The notes under the pieces were generated by a model. It was given only the letters and a program-made list of their open reading frames with translations, had not been told where the DNA came from and did not search any database. A stretch of DNA of 6,433 nt, taken from positions 1 to 6,433 of the forward strand of contig JAKAXG010000264.1 of the NCBI GenBank assembly GCA_021827225.1, given 5' to 3'. The stretch comes from Actinomycetes bacterium. GTDB taxonomy: Bacteria > Actinomycetota > Acidimicrobiia > Acidimicrobiales > Palsa-688. The translations under genes and the position numbers were made by a program. Positions 1-6,114 of this stretch are shown here, piece by piece; within the stretch, counting starts at the first letter, position 1; the number at the start of each line of letters is the position of its first letter.

Positions 1-390
1 GTCACCCTAACCCGCCATCTGGTGGGCCATGCCATGGCCGAGATAGGGGTGACACCCTCCGACATCGACGACGTCGCCCTGGCGGTCACCGAGGCGGTCG
101 CCAACGTCATAGACCACGCCCGGCACCGCGACGACTACCGGGTGATCTTCGCGGTGGGCGACGAGGTGGCGGAGATCAGGGTCATCGACACCGGGCACGG
201 CTTCGATCACGAGAGCCTGCTCCGCACCTCCCCCGACCTCGACGCCGAGCGGGGCAGGGGCCTGGTCCTCATGCGGGCCCTGGTGGACCAGGCCCGCTTC
301 GCGTCGAGACCGGAGCGGGGCACGATCGTGCACCTCATCAAGAGGCTCCACTTCGACGGCGGGCCGGCCGCCTGGCTCAAGGCCCCCTGA
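1..390 (+). CDS. RsbW-like ATP-binding regulatory protein (HATPase_c_2), 5' end cut by the window
   Basis: This is the C-terminal 129 residues of a small GHKL-fold ATPase of the anti-sigma factor / serine kinase type (RsbW, SpoIIAB and the many actinobacterial relatives). Such proteins bind and usually phosphorylate an anti-anti-sigma (STAS) partner, or sequester a sigma factor, in the cytoplasm. The ATP-binding boxes are visible: the N box EAVANVIDHA at about residues 30-39 of the visible part, the G1 box DTGHGFD near 64-70, and the G2 box GRGLVLM near 86-92. The reading frame is open to base 1 and the first residues (TRHLVGHAMAEIG) match the usual first helix, so only a short N-terminus is missing. 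The in-frame GTG at 22 and ATG at 34 lie inside that helix and are unlikely starts. Family lengths near 140-150 residues agree. No STAS or sigma gene is visible nearby, so the partner is unknown. Confidence 0.9.
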   Translation, partial: VTLTRHLVGHAMAEIGVTPSDIDDVALAVTEAVANVIDHARHRDDYRVIFAVGDEVAEIRVIDTGHGFDHESLLRTSPDLDAERGRGLVLMRALVDQARFASRPERGTIVHLIKRLHFDGGPAAWLKAP

Positions 391-397
391 CCGGGGG
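383..397 (+). terminator. Short GC hairpin across the stop codon of the ATPase gene (weak terminator candidate)
   Basis: Five C (383-387) and five G (393-397) can pair around a five-base loop that contains the TGA stop. There is no T-tract after it, so it is at best a weak or factor-dependent end. In DNA this rich in GC such a stem can arise by chance. Confidence 0.2.
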
Positions 398-478
398 TCG
401 CCGGGCCGGCTGATTGGCCGCCGCCGGAGCGGGTATGTGGGCGGCGCCCGTTACCGACCGCCAACCCAGGAGCAACCG

Positions 479-493
479 ATGCGGCGCCGCTGA
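479..493 (+). CDS. Possible leader mini-ORF, Met-Arg-Arg-Arg-stop
   Basis: ATG CGG CGC CGC TGA is preceded by AGGAG (468-472) at six-base spacing, a better SD arrangement than that of the permease itself. The mini-ORF sits wholly inside the AGCAAC/GTTGCT inverted repeat, and that repeat shares two bases with the SD. Ribosome occupancy would therefore compete with the stem. This is the layout of a translated leader in attenuation systems, but the peptide is only four residues long, and a chance SD-ATG in GC-rich DNA is a real alternative. Confidence 0.2.
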   Translation: MRRR

Positions 494-506
494 AACCGTT
501 GCTGCA

Positions 507-524
507 CCCGCCCGGTCGGGCGGG
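507..524 (+). repeat. Perfect 8-bp GC inverted repeat in the permease leader
   Basis: CCCGCCCG at 507-514 and CGGGCGGG at 517-524 are exact reverse complements separated by GT. In RNA this would form at least a 7-bp all-GC stem with a four-base loop. There is no following T-run. It begins 13 bases after the mini-ORF stop and ends 95 bases before the permease start, so it could be an attenuator stem, a transcript-end hairpin or a protein-binding site. Confidence 0.35.
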
Positions 525-605
525 CAAGCCGATGCGGTGTGCCTGGTGCTGTCTCGGGTTGAGGCGGGAGGCGGGCTGCCGCGCTTCAGCTGCGCCGTGG
601 TGCCC

Positions 606-612
606 AGGAAAG
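606..612 (+). promoter_or_regulatory. Ribosome binding site that fixes the permease start at ATG 620
   Basis: AGGAAAG at 606-612 lies seven bases before ATG 620 but only one base before the alternative in-frame GTG at 614. The spacing favours the ATG. Confidence 0.55.
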
Positions 613-619
613 AGTGCCC

Positions 620-1738
620 ATGGCCCTGCAACCCACCCCTGCAATCCGGATAACCGCCGGCGATCCCGCCGCCGACGCCCCCCGGCGCCGGCTCGGCCGC
701 CGTGACTGGGCGGCCCTGGCCGCCTTCGCCCTCGTCGCCGGGGGCGGCACCTACTACGCGAAGTGGCATCCCTACTGGCTCAAGGGCTTCAAGGTGGCGG
801 GCGACCACACTCTCGGCGGGTCGATCGTCTCCGGCAGGTCGGCGGCGGCGCCCTCCGGCTGGCACGCCGCCCTGTCCTTCGCCGCCGCCTACGCCAAGGC
901 CATCTGGGTGGCGCTCGCCGTCGGTCTGCTCATCGCCGCCGCCGTGGAGGAGCTGGTGCCGAGGGACCTGCTGCACCGGGCCGTCCGTGGCCGGCCCCGC
1001 TCGGCCGCCGTCCGAGGGATGTCGCTGGCCCTGCCCTCGATGATGTGCACCTGCTGCTCGGCCCCGCCCACGGTGGCCCTGGCCCGCTCCCGGGCGCCGC
1101 TGGCCACCACCCTCGGGTACTGGCTGGGCAACCCGGTGCTGAACCCGGCCACCCTGGTCTTCGCCACCCTGGTCCTCGGCTGGAAGTGGGCGGTGCTGCG
1201 ACTGGCGATCGGTGCGGTACTGGTCTTCGGGGTGGCGGCCGGTGCCCAGCGGGTCTTCGGAGTAGCCGCCGCGGCCCCGGCCGGGATGGCCCCGATCCCG
1301 GTTACCACCGGGGGCGGGCTCGACGGCTCCTTCCCCCGGCGCTACCTCGCCACCCTCGGTCGCCTGGCCGCCGGGCTCGTCCCCGAGTACGCCGTCGCCG
1401 TCCTCGCCCTCGGGGCGGCCCGGGCGTGGTTGTTCCCTGCCATGTCCCCGGCCACGGGCCACGCCGCCTGGCTGGTGGCCGTGCTCGCCGTCACCGGAAC
1501 CCTCTTCGTGGTGCCCACCGCGGGGGAGATCCCCATCATCGCCACCCTCGCCGTGTTCGGGTTGGGCCCCGCCGCCGCCGGGGCCCTGCTCATCGCCCTG
1601 CCGGCGGTCAGCCTCCCGTCCCTGCTGATGGTGGGCCGCGCCGTGCCGGTGCGGGCGCTGGCCTTCACCGTGGGGGCCGTGGTGGTCGCCGCCGGGGCGG
1701 CCGCCGCCGTCGCCGCCGCCGCCGGGCTGGTCCCCTGA
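620..1738 (+). CDS. ArsP_1/YraQ-type (DUF318) membrane permease
   Basis: A 372-residue integral membrane protein of the predicted-permease family (PF03773) that includes ArsP and YraQ. ArsP exports trivalent organoarsenicals, but most members have no known substrate. After a cytoplasmic basic N-terminus (RRRLGRR, 22-28) come hydrophobic segments near residues 30-46, 84-112, 135-158, 172-187, 190-212, 245-273, 281-300, 306-330 and 343-370. The two inverted halves each show family landmarks. The first has a Cys cluster CTCCSAP (143-149) followed by a glycine-flanked NPVLNP (171-176). The second has VPTAGEIP (298-305) and LPAVSLPS (327-334). The Cys cluster sits where relatives carry the C-x-C metalloid-type thiols, so a thiol-binding substrate is plausible. 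No ars genes or ArsR regulator lie nearby, so arsenic export is not assumed. ATG 620 is chosen over GTG 614 by SD spacing. The gene has an unusual 229-base leader and a 72-base gap to the reductase. Confidence 0.9.
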   Translation: MALQPTPAIRITAGDPAADAPRRRLGRRDWAALAAFALVAGGGTYYAKWHPYWLKGFKVAGDHTLGGSIVSGRSAAAPSGWHAALSFAAAYAKAIWVALAVGLLIAAAVEELVPRDLLHRAVRGRPRSAAVRGMSLALPSMMCTCCSAPPTVALARSRAPLATTLGYWLGNPVLNPATLVFATLVLGWKWAVLRLAIGAVLVFGVAAGAQRVFGVAAAAPAGMAPIPVTTGGGLDGSFPRRYLATLGRLAAGLVPEYAVAVLALGAARAWLFPAMSPATGHAAWLVAVLAVTGTLFVVPTAGEIPIIATLAVFGLGPAAAGALLIALPAVSLPSLLMVGRAVPVRALAFTVGAVVVAAGAAAAVAAAAGLVP

Positions 1739-1769
1739 GACACGGGCCGGCGAGTCCGGTTCGTCCCGA

Positions 1770-1775
1770 TAGCGT
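1770..1775 (+). promoter_or_regulatory. Candidate -10 element for the aldo/keto reductase gene
   Basis: TAGCGT fits the actinobacterial TAnnnT -10 pattern and would place a transcript start near 1782, leaving a short 5' UTR that carries the SD at 1799. No recognisable -35 hexamer is seen at normal spacing, so the call is weak. GTGGG (1774-1778) and CCCAC (1785-1789) can also pair here. Confidence 0.2.
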
Positions 1776-1810
1776 GGGAACCCCCCCACCTTTCCCCCAG
1801 GAGGTACGCC

Positions 1811-2806
1811 ATGACCGTCGCCCGCCGTACGCTCGGATCCGGTTCCGCTGCGCTGGAGGTCTCCGCCGAGGGCCTCGGGTGCATGGGTATGTCGGAGTTC
1901 TACGGGACCGGCGATGAGCAGGAGTCCATCGCGGTCATCCACGCCGCCCTCGACGCCGGGGTCGACTTCCTTGACACCGCCGACATGTACGGGCCGTTCA
2001 CCAACGAGAAGCTGGTCGGTCGGGCCATCGCCGGGCGGCGCGACGAGGTGGTGCTGGCCACCAAGTTCGGCAACGAGCGGCGCGAAGACGGGACCAGGGT
2101 GGGGGTCAACGGCCGTCCCGAGTACGTGCGCAAGGCCTGTGACGCCAGCCTGGAACGCCTGGGCGTGGAGCACGTGGACCTCTACTACCAGCACCGGGTG
2201 GATCCCGACGTGCCCGTGGAGGAGACCTGGGGCGCCATGTCGGAGCTGGTGGCGGCCGGAAAGGTGCGTCGGCTGGGGATCAGCGAGGCGGCCCCCGCCA
2301 CCATACGCCGGGCCAACGAGGTCCACCCGGTGACCGCGCTGCAGACGGAGTGGTCGTTGTGGTCACGGGATGTGGAGGACAACGGGGTGCTCGCCACCGT
2401 CCGGGAGCTCGGCATCGGGTTCGTGGCCTACTCCCCGCTCGGCCGCGGCTTTCTGTCCGGCGCCATCCGCAGCGTCGACGACCTCGATCCCGGCGACTTC
2501 CGCCGGCACTCCCCGCGCTTTCAGGGGGAGAACTTCCAGAAGAACCTGGAGCTGGTCAACCGGGTGCGGGAGCTCGCCGCCGACCGGAAGGTGACCCCCA
2601 GCCAGCTGGCGCTGGCGTGGGTCCTGGCCCAGGGCGACGACGTGGTTCCCATCCCGGGCACCAAGCGTCGCCGCTACCTCGAGGAGAATGTCGCCGCCGC
2701 CGGTATCCACCTGAGCGGCGACGACATGCGGGCCCTGGACGAGGCCGCCCCCGCCGGCTCCGCCGCCGGCGACCGCTACGCCGACATGTCCACAGTCCAC
2801 CGCTAG
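1811..2806 (+). CDS. Aldo/keto reductase, AKR13/YakC-like
   Basis: A complete 331-residue cytosolic NAD(P)H-dependent oxidoreductase of the (beta/alpha)8 aldo/keto reductase superfamily, which reduces aldehydes or ketones to alcohols. The catalytic tetrad is intact: Asp55 and Tyr60 in DTADMYGP, Lys85 in ATKFG, and His128 in YYQHRVD. Cofactor-binding segments are present: GISEA (156-160), the Gln-x-Glu-x-Ser strand near 178-182, [11 protein letters not shown] (207-217), and the C-terminal [13 protein letters not shown] (281-293), whose basic residues usually contact the 2'-phosphate of NADP(H). Length and the C-terminal GDRY motif match the AKR13-type subgroup (YakC and similar), for which natural substrates are mostly unknown. 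The ATG is preceded by AGGAGG (1799-1804) at six-base spacing, so the start is secure. It is followed by tandem hairpins and then the LAL regulator gene, which could control it. Confidence 0.97.
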   Translation: MTVARRTLGSGSAALEVSAEGLGCMGMSEFYGTGDEQESIAVIHAALDAGVDFLDTADMYGPFTNEKLVGRAIAGRRDEVVLATKFGNERREDGTRVGVNGRPEYVRKACDASLERLGVEHVDLYYQHRVDPDVPVEETWGAMSELVAAGKVRRLGISEAAPATIRRANEVHPVTALQTEWSLWSRDVEDNGVLATVRELGIGFVAYSPLGRGFLSGAIRSVDDLDPGDFRRHSPRFQGENFQKNLELVNRVRELAADRKVTPSQLALAWVLAQGDDVVPIPGTKRRRYLEENVAAAGIHLSGDDMRALDEAAPAGSAAGDRYADMSTVHR

Positions 2807-2845
2807 GCCGCGGCGCCCGGCGCGGTCGCGGCCTCGTGACCGAGG
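2806..2845 (+). terminator. Tandem hairpins after the reductase gene
   Basis: GGCCGCG (2806-2812) pairs with CGCGGCC (2827-2833), with an inner GCGC/GCGC stem (2813-2816 with 2820-2823). It begins on the last base of the stop codon. A second stem, CCTCG (2832-2836) with CGAGG (2841-2845) around TGAC, follows at once and shares two bases with the first, so the two may be alternatives. There is no T-tract, as is common for actinobacterial transcript ends. Confidence 0.4.
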
Positions 2846-2875
2846 ATCCTGGTGGTGCCCCTTCGGACAGGACCA

Positions 2876-2906
2876 CTGACAGGGCGTCGGTTCCGGGGCG
2901 TACGGT
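2876..2906 (+). promoter_or_regulatory. Candidate promoter for the LAL regulator gene
   Basis: CTGACA (2876-2881) differs from the -35 consensus by one base, and TACGGT (2901-2906) fits the TAnnnT -10 pattern. The 19-base spacer is slightly long. Counting seven bases from the end of the -10 puts the transcript start on or next to the ATG at 2913, the layout of a leaderless mRNA. GTGGT (2852-2856) and ACCAC (2872-2876) form an inverted repeat that touches the -35 and could be an operator half-site pair. Confidence 0.35.
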
Positions 2907-2912
2907 GACGCC

Positions 2913-2981
2913 ATGCCCGCGGAGGGGCCGGCCCGGCGAGTAGCTGTGTGGCGCCCGCCCGGCGCGGGGCGGCTCCGGTGA
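2913..2981 (+). CDS. Possible leaderless upstream ORF (22 residues) overlapping the LAL gene start
   Basis: ATG at 2913 opens 22 codons ending in TGA at 2979-2981. The stop overlaps GTG 2978 in a GTGA junction, the classic arrangement for translational coupling. No SD precedes the ATG, but the candidate promoter would start the transcript at about this ATG, and leaderless translation is common in actinobacteria. The peptide begins MPAEGPARR, is rich in Arg, Pro and Gly, and has no recognisable function. Its likely role, if real, is to deliver ribosomes to the weakly SD-equipped LAL start. Chance is not excluded. Confidence 0.3.
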   Translation: MPAEGPARRVAVWRPPGAGRLR

Positions 2982-5752
2982 GCGGCCAGCCCTTCGGGCG
3001 GTCAGCGGAGCTGGACGAGCTCCGAGCCGTCCTGCTGGGCGCCACCGGCCGGTCGGTCGTGGTGGAGGGCCCGCCGGGGATCGGCAAGACCACCCTGTGG
3101 CGGGTGCTCGTAGACGCCGGCAGGGAAATGGGATGGCCGGTGCTCGCCGCCCGGTGCACCGAGGCCGACGCCGACCTGCCATTCGCCTCCCTCGCCGAGC
3201 TGGTGGAGCCGGTGCTGGCCCGGGTCGCGGCGAGGCTGCCGGCTCCCCGGTCCCGGAACCTGCGGGTGGCGCTGCGCCTCGAAGAGCCGGCCGGCCGGCC
3301 CCCCGACCGCCTGGGTCTCGGGCTGGCGGTCGTATCGGCCCTGGAGGCCCTCTCCTCGGGGGCCGCGCCGGAGGCGCCGGTGATGGTGGCGGTGGACGAC
3401 CTGCACTGGATGGACCGGGAGTCGCTGGGCGCCGTCCGCTTCGCCGTCAGGCGGGCCGACCGCAGCCCGTTCCGCTTCTTGTTCACCTGCCGCACGGGCG
3501 ACACTCCAACGGCCGCCGAACTGGTCGGGGAGGTGCGGGCCCTGTCGGAGGTGGTACCGCTGGGCCCGCTGCCGGCGGACGCCCTCTACGCCCTGATCGT
3601 GGCCCGGCTGGGCGGGTCGGTGTCCGGACCGGCGCTGGCGGAGATCGAACGCAACTCCGGCGGCAACCCCCTTTACGCCCTGGAGCTGGCGCGGGCGGTG
3701 CGCGACCAGGGGGTGAGGCTGTTCTCCGGCGAGCCCGCTCCTCTGCCCGATTCGCTGCGGTCCGCGGTGGTGGCCCGGATGGAGCGGTTGACCGCACCCG
3801 TGCGGCGCACCCTGGCGTTTGCGGCCGTGCTGGCTTCGCCCACCGCCGGGATGGTCGGCCGGCTGGTGGCCCAGGAGGGCGGCCTGGACGACGTCATGGC
3901 GGTCGCCGAGCGGGAGGGCGTCGCCGTCCTGCGGGACGAGCGCATAGTGTTCTCCCACCCGCTGATGCGGTCGGGCATCCTGGCCCTGCTGGGTCCGGCC
4001 GAGAGACGCCGGGTGCACCGGGCGGTGGCCGAGGCGCTTCCCGCCGGCGAGGAGCGGGCGTTTCACCTGGCCCGGGCGACGGACGGGCCGGACGAGTCCG
4101 TGGCCGGCGAGTTGGAGCGCGCCGCCCGCCAGGCGGGCGGGCGCGGCGCCCTGGCGGCGGCCGCCGACCTGGCTGAACTGGCCCGCCGGTTCAGCACCGG
4201 CGAACCCGGCGGGGTGCTGCGCCGGGCGCTGATGGCCATGGACTTCGCCATCCTGACCGGTGACAACGACCGGGTGCGGCGGCTGGTGGCTGACGCTCTG
4301 GCGGAGGATCACCACGGCCCCGAGCTGGCTGAGATCCTGCTGAGAGCGGCGGCTGTGGAGCCCACCATCGACGGCCAGGGCGATCAGCTGGCAACCGCGC
4401 TGGGGCTGGCCGGGAGCGACAGCCATCTGCGGGCCCGGATCCGGCAGAAGATGGTGGTGGTGTCGTTCATCGGCGGCTGCTGGGCGGCCGCCCTCGACGA
4501 CGCCCGCCGGGCCGTGCACGACGCGTTGCGCTCCGAAGACCCCGATCTCATAGTCCGGGCTGGCGGCACCCTGGTGGCCATGGAGATGGCGGCGGGCCGT
4601 CTGCCGCCGCCGGAGCTGCTGGATCGGGCTCTGGCGCTGGAGGACCGGGCGGTCGGCTGCGAGTCCTACCACCTGCCGAGCTTCTGGGTGGGTGCCCACC
4701 ACTTCCTGAGGGGCGAGCTCGACGCCGCCCGCCCGCTCATGGAGGCAGCGCTGCACAGAGCCCGCCGGCTGGACGATCCCGCCGGGATACTGCTGCACCT
4801 GGCCGAACTGGAAGTGCGGGCCGGCAGGTTCGAGGCCGCCCACCACCGGGCGGCGGAGTGCCTCCGCCTCATGCAGCAGGCCGAAGACGCCCAGATCGGG
4901 TCGGGGCTGTACGCGGTGGCCCTGGTCGAGGCCCACCGCGGAGATGTGGCCAGCGCCCGTCGCCACGCCGAGGAGGGGCTGGCCTGCAGCGAGGCGATCC
5001 ACGACGCGGTGTTCACCGCCCAGAACCGTCAGGTCCTGGCCTTCGTGGCTCTCTCCGCCGGCGAGCCGGAAGAAACCCTGCGCCATGCCGACACCCTTCC
5101 GGCCCTTTTCGCCGGTCTCGGGGTGGGCGACCCGGGCCTTACTCCCGCCTACCAGGACGCCGTGGAAGCGGCGGTGATGCTGGGCCGGGGGGACGACGCC
5201 CGCCGGTTCGCCGCCGCCCTGGCGGCCCTATCCGAGCCTCTCCGCCATCCCCTCGGCTCGGCCGCCTCCGCCCGCTGCGCGGCTCTGCTCGCAGCGGCCG
5301 AGGGGAACTGGGCCGAGGCCCTCGAAAGGGCCGGGGAGGCGGTCCGGCGCTACCGGGACCTGCCGGTGCCGTTCGAGCTGGGACGCGCCCTGCTGACCGC
5401 CGGGCTGGTGATCAGAAGGGCCCACGGGAAGCGCCCGGCCCGGGAGGCCCTGCAGGAGAGCGTCGAGCTGTTCGACCGGCTCGGATCGCCGCTGTGGGCC
5501 GATCGGGCCCGGCAGGAGTTGACCCGGGTGGGTGGCCGGCCCGCGTCGCCGCTGGCCCTCACGGCCACCGAGTTGCAGGTGGCGGAGCTGGTCGTCGCCG
5601 GTCTCAGCAACCAGCAGGTCGCCGACAGCCTGTTCATATCGCCCAGCACGGTGGAGGCCAACCTCACCCGTGTGTACCGCAAGCTGGGCGTGCGTTCCCG
5701 GACCCAGCTGCCGTCCGCCCTCCGGCGCGGGGAGCGCGGCGGGCAAACGTAG
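2978..5752 (+). CDS. LAL-type LuxR family transcriptional regulator with N-terminal ATPase domain
   Basis: A ~924-residue cytoplasmic regulator of the LAL (large ATP-binding LuxR, MalT-like) class. It binds ATP and probably an inducer, oligomerises and activates transcription. From GTG 2978 the domains are as follows. The P-loop ATPase begins with FGRSAELDEL, with Walker A GPPGIGKTT at 31-39, Walker B VMVAVDDLHW at 135-144, the strand-end FTCRTGD at 169-175, and the GNPLYALEL sensor-like motif near 229-237. A long Ala/Leu-rich helical region suggestive of TPR-like repeats runs from about 340 to 840. A LuxR-type HTH occupies about 861-916, with LTATELQVAELV, the recognition segment SPSTVEANLTRVYRKL and the ending GVRSRTQL. 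GTG 2978 is preferred because family members usually begin a few residues before the GR-ELxxL motif and because it couples to the upstream ORF. The alternative GTG 2948 adds ten residues, and TGA at 2906 blocks any longer form. SDs are weak for both. Targets are unknown, but the reductase before it or the small membrane protein after it are candidates by position. Confidence 0.95.
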   Translation: MSGQPFGRSAELDELRAVLLGATGRSVVVEGPPGIGKTTLWRVLVDAGREMGWPVLAARCTEADADLPFASLAELVEPVLARVAARLPAPRSRNLRVALRLEEPAGRPPDRLGLGLAVVSALEALSSGAAPEAPVMVAVDDLHWMDRESLGAVRFAVRRADRSPFRFLFTCRTGDTPTAAELVGEVRALSEVVPLGPLPADALYALIVARLGGSVSGPALAEIERNSGGNPLYALELARAVRDQGVRLFSGEPAPLPDSLRSAVVARMERLTAPVRRTLAFAAVLASPTAGMVGRLVAQEGGLDDVMAVAEREGVAVLRDERIVFSHPLMRSGILALLGPAERRRVHRAVAEALPAGEERAFHLARATDGPDESVAGELERAARQAGGRGALAAAADLAELARRFSTGEPGGVLRRALMAMDFAILTGDNDRVRRLVADALAEDHHGPELAEILLRAAAVEPTIDGQGDQLATALGLAGSDSHLRARIRQKMVVVSFIGGCWAAALDDARRAVHDALRSEDPDLIVRAGGTLVAMEMAAGRLPPPELLDRALALEDRAVGCESYHLPSFWVGAHHFLRGELDAARPLMEAALHRARRLDDPAGILLHLAELEVRAGRFEAAHHRAAECLRLMQQAEDAQIGSGLYAVALVEAHRGDVASARRHAEEGLACSEAIHDAVFTAQNRQVLAFVALSAGEPEETLRHADTLPALFAGLGVGDPGLTPAYQDAVEAAVMLGRGDDARRFAAALAALSEPLRHPLGSAASARCAALLAAAEGNWAEALERAGEAVRRYRDLPVPFELGRALLTAGLVIRRAHGKRPAREALQESVELFDRLGSPLWADRARQELTRVGGRPASPLALTATELQVAELVVAGLSNQQVADSLFISPSTVEANLTRVYRKLGVRSRTQLPSALRRGERGGQT

Positions 5753-5761
5753 GGGATCCCC
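5752..5761. repeat. GGGGATCCCC palindrome at the end of the LAL gene
   Basis: A perfect 10-base palindrome begins on the last base of the TAG stop. It has no loop, so it is a poor RNA terminator. A protein site or chance are both possible. Confidence 0.2.
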
Positions 5762-5786
5762 CGATTCCGGGAGGTGCCTGCCCTTT

Positions 5787-5792
5787 TACCCT
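5787..5792 (+). promoter_or_regulatory. Candidate -10 element for the small membrane protein gene
   Basis: TACCCT fits TAnnnT and would start a transcript near 5799, exactly at the left arm of the dyad. No clear -35 is seen, so this is tentative. Confidence 0.2.
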
Positions 5793-5798
5793 CCGAGT

Positions 5799-5814
5799 AT
5801 CAGCAACCGCTGAT
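5799..5814 (+). promoter_or_regulatory. Perfect dyad upstream of the small membrane protein RBS
   Basis: ATCAGC (5799-5804) and GCTGAT (5809-5814) are exact reverse complements around AACC. In RNA, G-U pairs could extend the stem by two steps. The dyad ends four bases before AGGAGG (5819-5824). It lies in a locally AT-richer patch, which makes a chance origin less likely than for the GC stems elsewhere. It could be an operator near the transcript start or an RNA hairpin that tunes translation or stabilises the 5' end. Confidence 0.4.
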
Positions 5815-5831
5815 GTACAGGAGGGGAACAG

Positions 5832-6104
5832 ATGAACAAGCTACGTGGCGTCGTCGCCTTCGTAACCGGGCTCGCGCTCTGCGGTCTGGGCTCGCTGCTG
5901 GTCGTCCCGGCGGTCTACGCCGCCACCGTGGCGCCGGCTGGTGGGTCCCCGGGCGCTCCCGCCACCGTATCCTGGTCGGGCGGGGGCATGGCCGGTTGGG
6001 AGATCGCCGTGATCGTCGTCGCCGCCGCTTCGGTGGTGGCGCTGGCCGTGGCCGGCCTGGCCAGACTGCGGCTCCGCTCCGGGGTGCGTCCCGCCGTCCA
6101 GTGA
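5832..6104 (+). CDS. Small secreted or membrane protein of unknown function
   Basis: A 90-residue protein that I do not recognise. It starts at an ATG seven bases after a strong AGGAGG (5819-5824). A basic MNKLR N-terminus and a hydrophobic stretch (7-29) ending in VYA-AT look like a signal peptide, with possible cleavage after Ala30. A Gly/Ala/Ser/Pro-rich linker follows (31-53), then a clear transmembrane helix (56-78) and a basic tail (RLRLRSGVR). By the positive-inside rule, the mature form would expose a short 25-residue segment outside and keep the tail inside. If the first segment is not cleaved, the protein is a two-helix hairpin. The Cys at 17 is not in a proper lipobox (the residue before it is Leu). 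Third-position GC matches the neighbours. A hairpin follows 11 bases after the stop. Confidence 0.75.
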   Translation: MNKLRGVVAFVTGLALCGLGSLLVVPAVYAATVAPAGGSPGAPATVSWSGGGMAGWEIAVIVVAAASVVALAVAGLARLRLRSGVRPAVQ

Positions 6105-6114
6105 GGCCGAGCGA

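Larger units (their letters stand above)
391..619 (+). promoter_or_regulatory. Structured leader region upstream of the permease
   Basis: This 229-base gap has no convincing full-size gene but several ordered elements. AGCAAC (471-476) is the exact complement of GTTGCT (498-503), and the pair encloses a five-codon frame at 479-493. CCCGCCCG (507-514) and CGGGCGGG (517-524) form a perfect 8-bp hairpin. The nonamer CCGATGCGG occurs twice (476-484 and 529-537), each time with its ATG opening a short frame. I compared it by eye with cobalamin, TPP, FMN, SAM and glycine riboswitch consensus segments and found no match. No good -35/-10 pair was found. It may be an attenuator-like leader for the permease, but this is inference. 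Confidence 0.3.

Noticed and set aside
391..619. Metabolite riboswitch (cobalamin, TPP, FMN, SAM, glycine) before the permease
   Set aside because: None of the conserved boxes of these classes could be found by eye. The paired segments seen do not fit their architectures.
414..653. 79-codon frame in the permease leader
   Set aside because: It has a TTG start without an SD, no recognisable domain, and it overlaps the permease start. It is kept only as part of the leader description.
763..1917. 384-codon plus-strand frame inside the permease and reductase start
   Set aside because: It is out of frame with two motif-bearing genes, and its Arg/Gly/Pro repetition is typical of a shifted frame in GC-rich DNA.
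377..2326. 649-codon open frame on the minus strand
   Set aside because: It lies opposite the permease and much of the reductase, both with clear family motifs. Its translation is low-complexity Gly/His/Arg/Pro sequence, typical of the antisense of GC-rich genes.
2948..2977. GTG 2948 as the LAL start
   Set aside because: It is possible, but it adds a low-complexity MAPARRGAAP extension not typical of the family and has no better SD than GTG 2978. It is kept as an alternative.
3002..5086. 694-codon open frame on the minus strand
   Set aside because: It is fully antisense to the LAL gene. The product is Gln/Gly/His/Pro-rich without motifs, as expected when G/C third positions suppress stops on the opposite strand.
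5871..5885. Lipoprotein signal in the 90-residue protein (LALCG around Cys17)
   Set aside because: The residue before the Cys is Leu rather than Gly, Ala or Ser, and the hydrophobic stretch continues well past it, so it is not a lipobox.
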